Positions 44,811-52,632 of a stretch of DNA of 64,000 nucleotides are shown here, piece after piece. Origin of the DNA: Roseomonas marmotae (GTDB lineage Bacteria > Pseudomonadota > Alphaproteobacteria > Acetobacterales > Acetobacteraceae). Location of the stretch: the NCBI RefSeq assembly GCF_017654485.1, contig NZ_CP061091.1:2796501-2860500 (forward strand). Reading direction: 5' to 3'. The translations under genes and the position numbers were made by a program. Numbering within the stretch: the first letter of the stretch is position 1; the number at the start of each line of letters is the position of its first letter. The notes under the pieces are model-generated. The model did not search any database. It was given only the letters and a program-made list of their open reading frames with translations, and was not told where the DNA came from.

Positions 44811-45110
44811 AACCAGCACCCTCTCTGTCCCAAAGCGCTCAACAATGGACACCTGACAAAATGATAAAATTGACGTCTCGGCCTACAAAGATTCCCTGAG
44901 GCGCTGTTGATCTCGCCGATCAGGAGCCTCGAAATCCAGCTTCCACGCAGCGGACGGAAGATGAAGCTCAAAGCCGAAACCAACGCGGTGTAGTTCATCA
45001 TAGCATGTTTTTGATTCCACCTTCTGATCTTGGTTCTATAGAAGTCCACGGCGTCAACTGATTCTCGCGTTCTAGAAACTCCCTTTCTTTACACCAGAGA
45101 GACCAAGACA
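44811..45110. other. AT-richer intergenic region upstream of the second GMC gene
   Basis: About 300 bases with lower GC than its surroundings. It must hold the promoter of the GMC gene, but I could not identify a convincing -35/-10 pair. Remains of the former IS flank may lie here. Confidence 0.45.
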
Positions 45111-46727
45111 ATGAGCCAGACCACTCAGCCCGAGGACAAGGATCTTTCCATCCGGGCACATGAGAATCAGGCGCGGCTGAGAACCCGGCTAAAGTCTCGC
45201 TATGACTTCATTGTCTGTGGGGCTGGTGCGTCCGGCTCGGTCGTCGCCCGGCGCTTGGCCGAGAACCCGGATACCCAGGTTCTGCTGATCGAGGCAGGCG
45301 GCAGCGACGAGGTGGAGACTGTGCTGAACCCGGCCCAGTGGGTCGGCAATCTGGGCAGTCAGTCGGATTGGGGATTCCAAGCGCAACCCAACCCGCATCT
45401 CAACGGTCGTACTCTGGCGATGTCGATGGGCAAGGTTCTGGGCGGCGGATCGAGCGTCAACGTCATGCTTTGGGCTCGTGGGCATCGAGCCGACTGGGAC
45501 TTCTTTGCTTCGGAGGCAGACGACGCTGCCTGGAGCTACAGTAACGTACTCGACATCTACCGCCGAATCGAGAACTGGCAGGGCGCGCCAGATCCCGACT
45601 TCCGTGGAAACTCAGGACCGGTCTGGGTTCAGCCTGCACCCGATCCGAGTCCTATCGCATTTGCGATGCTCGACGCCGCGCGCGAGCTTGGCATTCCTAC
45701 CTTCGAGCATCCAAACGGCCGGATGATGGAGGAGCCCGGAGGCGCGGCCATTACCGATTTGCTGATCCGCGACGGCCGGCGCAACTCGCTCTACCGTGCC
45801 TATGTCCATCCTTGGCTGGACCGCCCCAACCTGACGGTCCTGACCGACACTCTTGTGCGCCGCGTGGTGCTTGATGGCCGGCGGGCCACCGGCGTCGAGG
45901 TGCTTCATGATGGTCAGATCCTGACGATCTCAGCGCGCGCAGAGGTCGTGCTATCGCTGGGCGCCATACATACGCCCAAAGTGCTGATGCACTCGGGTAT
46001 CGGCGACCGTACGGAGTTGAATCGATTTGGCATCCCTGTGGTGCAGCACCTTCCCGGCGTAGGGCAGAATCTCCAGGACCATGTATCCTTCGGCTGCCTC
46101 TGGGAGTATGCGGAACCTATCGCTCCGCGGAACAACGGCAGCGAGGCGACGCTCTACTGGAAGAGCCGCCCCGAACTTGACGCCCCCGACCTGCTCTTCT
46201 GCCAGGTCGAGTTCCCGGTCCCGAGTGAGCGGACAGCGGCCCTTGGCGTTCCGGAGCATGGCTGGACGATGTTCGCCGGACTTGCGCAGCCGACGAGCTG
46301 CGGCCGCCTGCGCTTGCAGAGCGCCGATCCGACAGCGCCCATCACCATCGACGCAGACATGATGTCTGATCCGGCAGACATGAAGACGGCCCTCGCCTGC
46401 GTTGAGCTATGCCGCGAACTGGGCAATGCGCAGGCGTTCCGTCCCTTCGTTCGTGGCGAAACCATGCCCGGGAACCTCAAGGGCGAGGCGCTCGAGACCT
46501 ATATCCGCGACTCTGCCGTCACCTATTGGCACCAGACCTGCACAGCCAAAATGGGGCACGATGAGATGTCTGTGGTTGACGCCTCACTCAAGGTCTACGG
46601 GATCGACGCTCTGCGCGTGGCGGACGGCTCCATCATGCCACGGGTAACGACAGGAAATACGCAGGCGCCCTGCGCCATCATTGGAGAACAGGCAGCGCAC
46701 ATGCTCCGTAAAGTGCACGGCCTATAG
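45111..46727 (+). CDS. GMC family oxidoreductase
   Basis: 538 residues. The FAD site DFIVCGAGASGSVVARRL and LLIEAGG start near residue 32 after a charged N-terminal extension. GMC signatures follow: GKVLGGGSSVNVMLWARGH and, later, GAIHTPKVLMHSGIG. The active-site His is in TYWHQTCTAKMG, and the end is VADGSIMPRVTTGNTQAPCAIIGEQAA. It is an FAD alcohol dehydrogenase/oxidase of unknown substrate, only distantly like the GMC gene at 2845. It is followed without a gap by a response regulator that may be co-transcribed. Confidence 0.9.
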   Translation: MSQTTQPEDKDLSIRAHENQARLRTRLKSRYDFIVCGAGASGSVVARRLAENPDTQVLLIEAGGSDEVETVLNPAQWVGNLGSQSDWGFQAQPNPHLNGRTLAMSMGKVLGGGSSVNVMLWARGHRADWDFFASEADDAAWSYSNVLDIYRRIENWQGAPDPDFRGNSGPVWVQPAPDPSPIAFAMLDAARELGIPTFEHPNGRMMEEPGGAAITDLLIRDGRRNSLYRAYVHPWLDRPNLTVLTDTLVRRVVLDGRRATGVEVLHDGQILTISARAEVVLSLGAIHTPKVLMHSGIGDRTELNRFGIPVVQHLPGVGQNLQDHVSFGCLWEYAEPIAPRNNGSEATLYWKSRPELDAPDLLFCQVEFPVPSERTAALGVPEHGWTMFAGLAQPTSCGRLRLQSADPTAPITIDADMMSDPADMKTALACVELCRELGNAQAFRPFVRGETMPGNLKGEALETYIRDSAVTYWHQTCTAKMGHDEMSVVDASLKVYGIDALRVADGSIMPRVTTGNTQAPCAIIGEQAAHMLRKVHGL

Positions 46728-46729
46728 TC

Positions 46730-47656
46730 ATGGTCAACCAGACGGGGCCCTCGGTCTACTCCGGGATCTCGGCGAACAACGAAATCCGCAAGGAAGATCC
46801 GGAGATTGCGCAGTCCATCCGACTGGACGCAGTGACACGGCATCGTCCTGCCCGCCGCTTGGACCAGAACGTCTGTCCCATGTACCCATTGACGAATGTA
46901 GCACAATCAGAAGTGGCGCCGGCGCCACCCGAATGGCCCTGCCGCCTTGGGCGCGTGCTTGTGGTCGATGGTAACCCCGGTGCGCGCAGCACAGTTCTGA
47001 CTTACCTCACACATCAATGCATCGCCTTCCGCTCCACGGCCGGCGATGTGTTGCGTTATCTGCAACGCAATCAGTTCAGTCTGGTTATCCTGGATTCCCG
47101 GCTGGAGCAATTCGACACCTTCGGCATGCTGCGCCAGATTCGATCGCGCTCGGACGTTCCCGTGATCCTGATTACAGGAGAGGGCCAGAACGATGCGGAT
47201 CGCATCATCGCGCTGGAGCTTGGCGCGGATGATATCCTGAGAGAACCGCTCGACCTTCGCGAAATGCTGGCACGCGCACGCGCCATTCTGCGGCGCCAGG
47301 AGATGGGTCGGCGGCAGTCAACCGCGGTTCGGCAAAACGGCGGCTATCGGTTCGATGGGTGGGAGCTGCATCATTGCACCAGAATCCTGAAGAGCCCATC
47401 CGGCAAGACCATTGATCTGACCAAGACAGAATACGCGCTGCTGGTAGCACTGCTCGAAGCGCCGGGTCGGCCGCTCTCTCGCGCGCATCTGATGCGGGGG
47501 ATGAGAGCCAATGAAGATATCTTTGACCGCAGCGTAGACGTTCACATATTGCGTCTGAGGCGCAAGATCAGCGCCAATTCTTCCGACAGTATCTTGATCA
47601 AGACCGAGCGTGGCGTCGGCTACATCCTGGATGCTTCAGTGGAGATCCTGTTCTGA
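46730..47656 (+). CDS. OmpR-family response regulator with an atypical receiver
   Basis: 308 residues from 46730; an ATG at 46880 that removes a 50-residue unstructured head is equally plausible. The receiver has the phospho-acceptor Asp in VILDSRL and Thr in ILITGEG. But the acidic pair is reduced (VVDGNP instead of VVDDxP) and the conserved Lys of the KP motif is Glu (DDILREPLDL). The C-terminal winged helix is normal: LTKTEYALLVALLEAPGRPLSRAHLM to IKTERGVGYIL. No sensor kinase is nearby. It probably acts without phosphorylation or under an unusual signal. Its end overlaps the convergent HxlR gene by 21 bases. Confidence 0.85.
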   Translation: MVNQTGPSVYSGISANNEIRKEDPEIAQSIRLDAVTRHRPARRLDQNVCPMYPLTNVAQSEVAPAPPEWPCRLGRVLVVDGNPGARSTVLTYLTHQCIAFRSTAGDVLRYLQRNQFSLVILDSRLEQFDTFGMLRQIRSRSDVPVILITGEGQNDADRIIALELGADDILREPLDLREMLARARAILRRQEMGRRQSTAVRQNGGYRFDGWELHHCTRILKSPSGKTIDLTKTEYALLVALLEAPGRPLSRAHLMRGMRANEDIFDRSVDVHILRLRRKISANSSDSILIKTERGVGYILDASVEILF

Positions 47657-48073
47657 GCTGGTTGCCGCCTCCAATGAATCACACACATGACCGGCATCAA
47701 AGGGAGGCGCCGCCTCCTCTTCCAGCAGGCGTAGCCGTGCTTCTTCTGGCGCCGCCTCTGCCCAGATCAAGAGCGAGTCCAGCGCGGGGCAGATGGCCTG
47801 CCCCCAGTTGGTCAGCCGGTACTCGACCCGTGGCGGAACCTCAGGGTAGACCATGCGGCTGACCACGCCGTCCTTCTCCAGCTGGCGCAGTTGTTGGACC
47901 AGCATCTTCTGCGAAATGCCAGGTATCGACCGTTCCAACTCGGAAAAACGAAGGGTCTTTCCACCGAACAGCTGGAACAGGATAACAAGCTTCCAGCGCC
48001 CTTCGAGGATGCGCAGCGCGTTCTGCACGCCTCGCGCCGCCGTGGCTGGAGTGTAGTCGGGACGCTTACCCAT
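47636..48073 (-). CDS. HxlR family transcriptional regulator
   Basis: 145 residues from the ATG at 48073, with AAGGTG upstream; a GTG at 48109 is an alternative. The winged helix is the HxlR type: LRILEGRWKLVILFQLFGGKTLRFSELERSIPGISQKMLVQQLRQLEKDGVVSRMVY, then PRVEYRLTNWGQAICPALDSL. Such proteins sense electrophiles or redox changes and usually control the divergent gene, here the short-chain dehydrogenase. The long acidic tail is unusual and lies in the overlap with the response regulator. Confidence 0.9.
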   Translation of the reverse strand: MGKRPDYTPATAARGVQNALRILEGRWKLVILFQLFGGKTLRFSELERSIPGISQKMLVQQLRQLEKDGVVSRMVYPEVPPRVEYRLTNWGQAICPALDSLLIWAEAAPEEARLRLLEEEAAPPFDAGHVCDSLEAATSSEQDLH

Positions 48074-48175
48074 CGGTGAGCACCTTACCATTTTGTGCGT
48101 ACTTGTCACGTGGAGAACTTAAGGCCAAGTCTACCTGAATCAACGCCTTTGAGTATACAAACCGATGGAGATTTC

Positions 48176-48418
48176 ATGAACTTCCCCCAGGCCGAACCAG
48201 CCGGAGGATATCGCGGCACTGTGCTGCCTTTCCTCGCCACCGATACCGCCGGGCCTGATGATCAGCACAAGTGTGGCAGCATCCATCCCATCTGCTGTAA
48301 TCGCGACTTCAGTCATGTGACAGCACAGGCGCCTATCGCCTTCATGTCGGATCAAGACACACTCCCAATCTCCACCAAGTTGAATGAGCGCAGCATCACT
48401 CGAATGAGGGCTGCATAA
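48176..48418 (+). CDS. Possible 80-residue protein upstream of the SDR gene
   Basis: An ATG at 48176 follows GGAGA, and the TAA overlaps the ATG of the dehydrogenase (TAATG), the classic pattern of translational coupling. The product (starting MNFPQAEPAGGYRG) resembles no family I know, contains several Cys and His, and its codon use is only fair. It may be a real leader-type gene, a decayed gene or chance. The promoter for both lies between 48074 and 48175. Confidence 0.35.
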   Translation: MNFPQAEPAGGYRGTVLPFLATDTAGPDDQHKCGSIHPICCNRDFSHVTAQAPIAFMSDQDTLPISTKLNERSITRMRAA

Positions 48419-49206
48419 TGGCACACATCGACTCTACCGAGTTTAGTGGAAAGGCTGTTGTCGTGACTGCTGGCACCAAAGGTGCGGGTGCGGCAACCTT
48501 CCGGCGGTTCCTGGCTGGAGGAGCAAAAGTTATTACCGCGGCACGATCTTCCCGCCCGGATTCCATTCCAGCTGGATCCTTCGTGCAAGCCGATCTCAGC
48601 ACGGCGGAAGGAATTTCACTCTTTGCCCAGGCAGCGAAGGAACGCTTGGGTCGTATCGACATCATCGCCCATGTTCTGGGTGGATCGACAGCGCCCGCCG
48701 GAGGTTTCGCCGTACTCGGAGATCACCACTGGGCGGATGAACTGAACCTGAATCTGCTGAGTGCGGTGCGGCTCGATCGGGCGCTTATTCCCGGCATGAT
48801 CGAATCTGCTTCGGGTTCGATCGTTCACACCGCCTCGATCCAGCGCAGGCTTCCTCTACACGATTCCACAACCGCCTATGCTGCGGCGAAGGCCGCCCTG
48901 GTCGCCTATAGCAAGGCTCTTTCAAAGGAAGTCGGACCAAAGGGCATCCGTGTAAACGTGGTTTCTCCCGGCTGGATCTACACTTCCGCGGCGGACGCCT
49001 TGGTGAAGCGGATTGCCGTCGGCATGGACGGGGATGAGGAAGCGGCACGTCAGAGCATCCTTGATGCCCTTGGCGGCATTCCGATCGGGCGTCCGGCACA
49101 GCCTGATGAAGTTGCTGAGCTGATCGCCTTCATCGCCTCTGAACGGGCGGCCGCCATTCATGGTGCCGAGTTCACGATTGATGGCGGCACTATGCCGACG
49201 ATCTAA
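48418..49206 (+). CDS. Short-chain dehydrogenase/reductase
   Basis: 262 residues. The nucleotide loop is VVTAGTKGAGAATFRRFL, slightly altered from the usual TGxxxGIG. The catalytic Ser lies in VHTASIQRR and the YxxxK pair in TAYAAAKAALVAYSKAL. The end EFTIDGGTMPTI is typical of the family. It reduces a carbonyl with NAD(P)H; the substrate is unknown. Divergent from the HxlR regulator, which is its likely controller. Confidence 0.9.
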   Translation: MAHIDSTEFSGKAVVVTAGTKGAGAATFRRFLAGGAKVITAARSSRPDSIPAGSFVQADLSTAEGISLFAQAAKERLGRIDIIAHVLGGSTAPAGGFAVLGDHHWADELNLNLLSAVRLDRALIPGMIESASGSIVHTASIQRRLPLHDSTTAYAAAKAALVAYSKALSKEVGPKGIRVNVVSPGWIYTSAADALVKRIAVGMDGDEEAARQSILDALGGIPIGRPAQPDEVAELIAFIASERAAAIHGAEFTIDGGTMPTI

Positions 49207-49505
49207 GGAACTCCGGATCCGACGGCGTTCAGTATGCACTCCCGGCGGCGCTTCGACTTGTTGTGCATGGGACGCGCGTCCTGGGTGACGGTGCGATTGG
49301 CATGGTCTGTGAAGCGGCGAGGGGAATCTCGGCGCATGGAACGGCTGGTGCCCTGGACAGCACGCCCGATCGCCTCGGCGGCCCGCTTGGGGGTGGGTCA
49401 AGAACACAAACTGGCTGCTTCGGTCTTGCGGGTGGTTGCGCCAGTGCGCGCCGGGGTCTGGAGCGGCTTCAGGTCAATGGCATTGTCTTGTGTCCCCATT
49501 ACCGC
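49207..49505. other. Intergenic region between convergent genes
   Basis: About 300 bases between the dehydrogenase and the hydrolase gene. Frames are short and not protein-like. No terminator hairpin with a T-run is seen. Confidence 0.5.
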
Positions 49506-50348
49506 CTAAGCCACCGTCGCGCCGTTCAGGAAGCTGAGAAGCTGTGCCGTCACCACCTCCGGCGCCTCCAGGGACGAGATATGGCCGGCGCCTGGCACTT
49601 CCACGACTTCGCAGCCCATCGCCGCAGCCATGACAGCCGCTTCCTGCGGGGGGCGCGGCTGGTCATGGCTGCCCACCATCACCAGCCGCGGGCAGTGCAG
49701 CGCATGCAGCTCACCCAGCAGGCTCCTGCGGCTGAAGATCATCCGCCCGAGTGGTACCACGCTGCTCAGCAGGCGTGAGCGTTCCCAGTCGGCGCACTTC
49801 TGTCGAAAGGCGGATGGAAGATCCGGCCGGCGCTCCGTGACGTCAGGCGCGAAGAATATCGGCACGACGGCGTCCAGCACGGCGGCTGGAAAAGCCGAGC
49901 AAGCCTCGATCGCCTCGAACATCTTGAAATAGCGTCCGCGCGTCACCTCAGGCTCCGGCCCGATAAAGGTGTCGAGGAGCGCGATGGCGCTCACGCGCTC
50001 CGGCGCCAGAAGGGCGAGCTCCACGCCCCACATCCCGCCGGCGGACAAGCCTGCGATGGCAAAGCGTTCGATCCCCAGATGATCCATCAGGAGCAGGTGC
50101 TGCCGCGCGAGGCCGACCAGGTCGACGGTCGATGAGGGAAGCACGCCGGACCCGCCATGCCCCCAAAGCTCCGGGACGATGACGCGGTACTGGCTAGACA
50201 AAGCCTCCATCTGGGGGCGCCACATCTCGGCATCCCAGAGATAGCTGTGCCCGAGCAGAATTGGCTCTCCCCTGCCAGCCTGCAGCACCCGCATCATGGA
50301 ACCGTCGATCTCGACAAAGGATTCCGTCTCGTAGGTTGTCAGTATCAT
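49506..50348 (-). CDS. Alpha/beta hydrolase
   Basis: 280 residues from the ATG at 50348, with AGGGG upstream. The sequence has ILLGHSYLWDAEMWRPQME, VIVPELWGHGGSGVLP, nucleophile elbow AGLSAGGMWGVELALL, an Asp in MVGSHDQPRPP and His in PGAGHISSLEAP. It is a soluble enzyme of the 3-oxoadipate enol-lactonase-like group. It lies 196 bases downstream of vgrG on the same strand, so read-through from the T6SS operon is possible. No export or PAAR signal supports an effector role. Confidence 0.87.
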   Translation of the reverse strand: MILTTYETESFVEIDGSMMRVLQAGRGEPILLGHSYLWDAEMWRPQMEALSSQYRVIVPELWGHGGSGVLPSSTVDLVGLARQHLLLMDHLGIERFAIAGLSAGGMWGVELALLAPERVSAIALLDTFIGPEPEVTRGRYFKMFEAIEACSAFPAAVLDAVVPIFFAPDVTERRPDLPSAFRQKCADWERSRLLSSVVPLGRMIFSRRSLLGELHALHCPRLVMVGSHDQPRPPQEAAVMAAAMGCEVVEVPGAGHISSLEAPEVVTAQLLSFLNGATVA

Positions 50349-50544
50349 TACGTCCCCTGAGCCACTGCGGCTGGACATGACCAGCCATACACCGCGGCAA
50401 CGCCGTGTATCTGGTTGGCAGCATGGCTCGAGGCGCACCGCTTCTCGAATCCGCATTTGTCATTCCGGTATCAAGAACGGCTATGGTCCTCACGCCCTCC
50501 GAAGGAAGGCAGAAAGCTCCTGTGGGTGAAGAGGGTCCGCGGCC

Positions 50545-52611
50545 TTACTGCTGGTCGCGAAGCTGTTCCTGAATCTCCGAGGTACGGCGCCGCTGAACCA
50601 GGAGTGACATCCGCTTGATCGCCGCCAGCACCGCCGGGAGCAGTTGAGGGGGATGAGGGATGGGAATGGGAGAGACGAGGAGCTTGCCGAACGAGATAAG
50701 CCTGATGTCGTGGCCCTGTACGGTGATTCCCTCTGCCCCGATCAGGATGCACTGCTCACGTCCGGGGGCGGTCACGCGCAACGCGATCCCCTGCGGCGTC
50801 ACCTCGATATGGCTGCCATACGACGTGCCAGGCACGGACGCACTTTCGAGCATCACGGCCTCCCTCGCCGAGACGATGGCGCTCACCCCGGACTGGAGGG
50901 AAAGCAGGCGCTCGACATCGACGCTGTGGTTGCGTTGGGCACGCAGGAACACATGCTCGGCTCCCGCCCGGTCCTCGAAACGGAGCTGGTTATAACCACG
51001 GGTGCCGCCATCGTCGGTTCGTGTGTGGAAGCTGGAGCGCGTGGCATGGTCCGGCAGGTTCTCGGGGGGAGGATTGTTGCCGTTGTAGACGGCGCCGACC
51101 ACCAGCGGCTGGTCGTAGTCGCCATGGAGAAAGTTCACCACCACCTCCTGCCCCACGCGCGGCGTGACCAGCCCGCCGAAGCCGCTGCCGGCCCAGCTCT
51201 GCGCCACCCTGATCCAGCAGGAGCTATTGTCGTCCCGCCTGCCCTCGCGGTCCCAGAAGAACTGCACCTTGATGCGGCCAAGAACATCGGTCGTGATGCT
51301 CTCCCCTGGGCGGCCGACCACAATCGCCGTTTGCGGCCCACCGGCCATCGGGCTCGGCATGCTCCGTGGCGGGCGGAACTGCGTGATCGCCGGCATGGCC
51401 TCGATGGTGCTGCGGTAGAGTTGCGGTGCGCTGTCATCATGCCCGGACCCTTCGCCGAGGTCGCCGATCACCTCGATTTCGGTGGCGATGGCCAGGAATC
51501 GCTCCGTGGGCGCCGGCGCCATGGCCTTGTCGGCGATGTCGAAGGGATTGGCGGCCTTGAAGACGGAACCGGTGGTGACCTGGCGCGCACTTCCCTCCAG
51601 TTGCACGCGATAGGCGCGGCAGGCGATCTCCTCAGCGCGAATGGTGGCGTAGAAATCACCGTCGCGCCGTTCCTGGTAACCGCCGGGATAGGTATAGACC
51701 TCGCTGAGGAGCATGCCGCTGCCTGGCATGGTATGGGCCTCGGTGGTGCCGATCCTGCCGCCGCCACCCCGCCGCGAAGGCGTGGCCGAAGTGCTGCTGA
51801 GCGTCGGGATGCCGCCGGTGGCCACTGGCGCGACGGGTGCCAGGGCCATCAGCTGCGCCGCCGGCTTCCCTTCGTCGTAATCATCCAGCACCACCTTGAA
51901 GGGAACGAGATCCACGGCCTCCCGCCAGTGCCAGATGATGTCGTCCAGATAACGGAAATCCTTCAGGTTCAGATGGGTCTCCACCGTATCGGGACTGGCG
52001 GCCGGATGGCTCGCCACGGTATCGACAAGCACGAGGTCATGCCGGCCCTCGGCATGCTCGAAGTAGTAGTAGATCCCGTCCTGCTGCATCAGCCGGGTGA
52101 CGAAATCCAGATCCGTCTCGTCATACTGCACGCAATACTCGCGTCGCGGCAGGCGCCCGTTGGTGCGGTCTTTGAAACCGCCACGATGTTCGCGAAAGAT
52201 GGTGGTGACGATCTGCAGGCTGGTCTTGTTCTGGAAGATCCGGCTGTTGCGGCGATGGGCCAGCCCCGCCAGCCAGGGGCGGATCTCGACCGCGTAATGT
52301 GGCTGCCGCGTTTCGTCCAGCCCGAGATATTCCAGCCGTGTGACGATCCCGTGCAGGAAACGGGTGCCGTCGTCCTGTAGTTTGAAGCCGACCGTGATCT
52401 CCTGTCCGGGCACGCGAGCGAAGTTGCGGATCGGGTCACGGCTGGCGATCTTCGCCTCGTAACGGAAAGGCTCGCCCAGGCGCTCGCTGCCCTTCAGCCA
52501 ACGAAGCCTGACGTCATGGAGCGCGAAGGCGGCTGAGGTGATGGCGGCGAAGCGGTTGTCGCGCAGCAACGAGGCGATGGGGGGCGCCTGCGGCGCATCG
52601 GCGAAAGACAT
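50545..52611 (-). CDS. vgrG: T6SS spike protein VgrG
   Basis: 688 residues, the TssI trimeric spike. The gp27-like part occupies about residues 20-400 (DETDLDFVTRLMQQDGIYYYFEH), followed by the OB-fold and gp5-like part (DVLGRIKVQFFWDREG, SCWIRVAQSWAGSGFGGLVTPRVGQEVVVNFLHGDYDQPLVVGAVYNGNN). The C-terminal beta-helix ends with a short basic tail (IKRMSLLVQRRR) that is too small to be a toxin domain. No PAAR or adaptor gene follows. It is the last gene of the T6SS operon, 21 bases after tssH. Confidence 0.95.
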   Translation of the reverse strand: MSFADAPQAPPIASLLRDNRFAAITSAAFALHDVRLRWLKGSERLGEPFRYEAKIASRDPIRNFARVPGQEITVGFKLQDDGTRFLHGIVTRLEYLGLDETRQPHYAVEIRPWLAGLAHRRNSRIFQNKTSLQIVTTIFREHRGGFKDRTNGRLPRREYCVQYDETDLDFVTRLMQQDGIYYYFEHAEGRHDLVLVDTVASHPAASPDTVETHLNLKDFRYLDDIIWHWREAVDLVPFKVVLDDYDEGKPAAQLMALAPVAPVATGGIPTLSSTSATPSRRGGGGRIGTTEAHTMPGSGMLLSEVYTYPGGYQERRDGDFYATIRAEEIACRAYRVQLEGSARQVTTGSVFKAANPFDIADKAMAPAPTERFLAIATEIEVIGDLGEGSGHDDSAPQLYRSTIEAMPAITQFRPPRSMPSPMAGGPQTAIVVGRPGESITTDVLGRIKVQFFWDREGRRDDNSSCWIRVAQSWAGSGFGGLVTPRVGQEVVVNFLHGDYDQPLVVGAVYNGNNPPPENLPDHATRSSFHTRTDDGGTRGYNQLRFEDRAGAEHVFLRAQRNHSVDVERLLSLQSGVSAIVSAREAVMLESASVPGTSYGSHIEVTPQGIALRVTAPGREQCILIGAEGITVQGHDIRLISFGKLLVSPIPIPHPPQLLPAVLAAIKRMSLLVQRRRTSEIQEQLRDQQ

Positions 52612-52632
52612 AGGCCCGCTCCCCGCGCTGCT

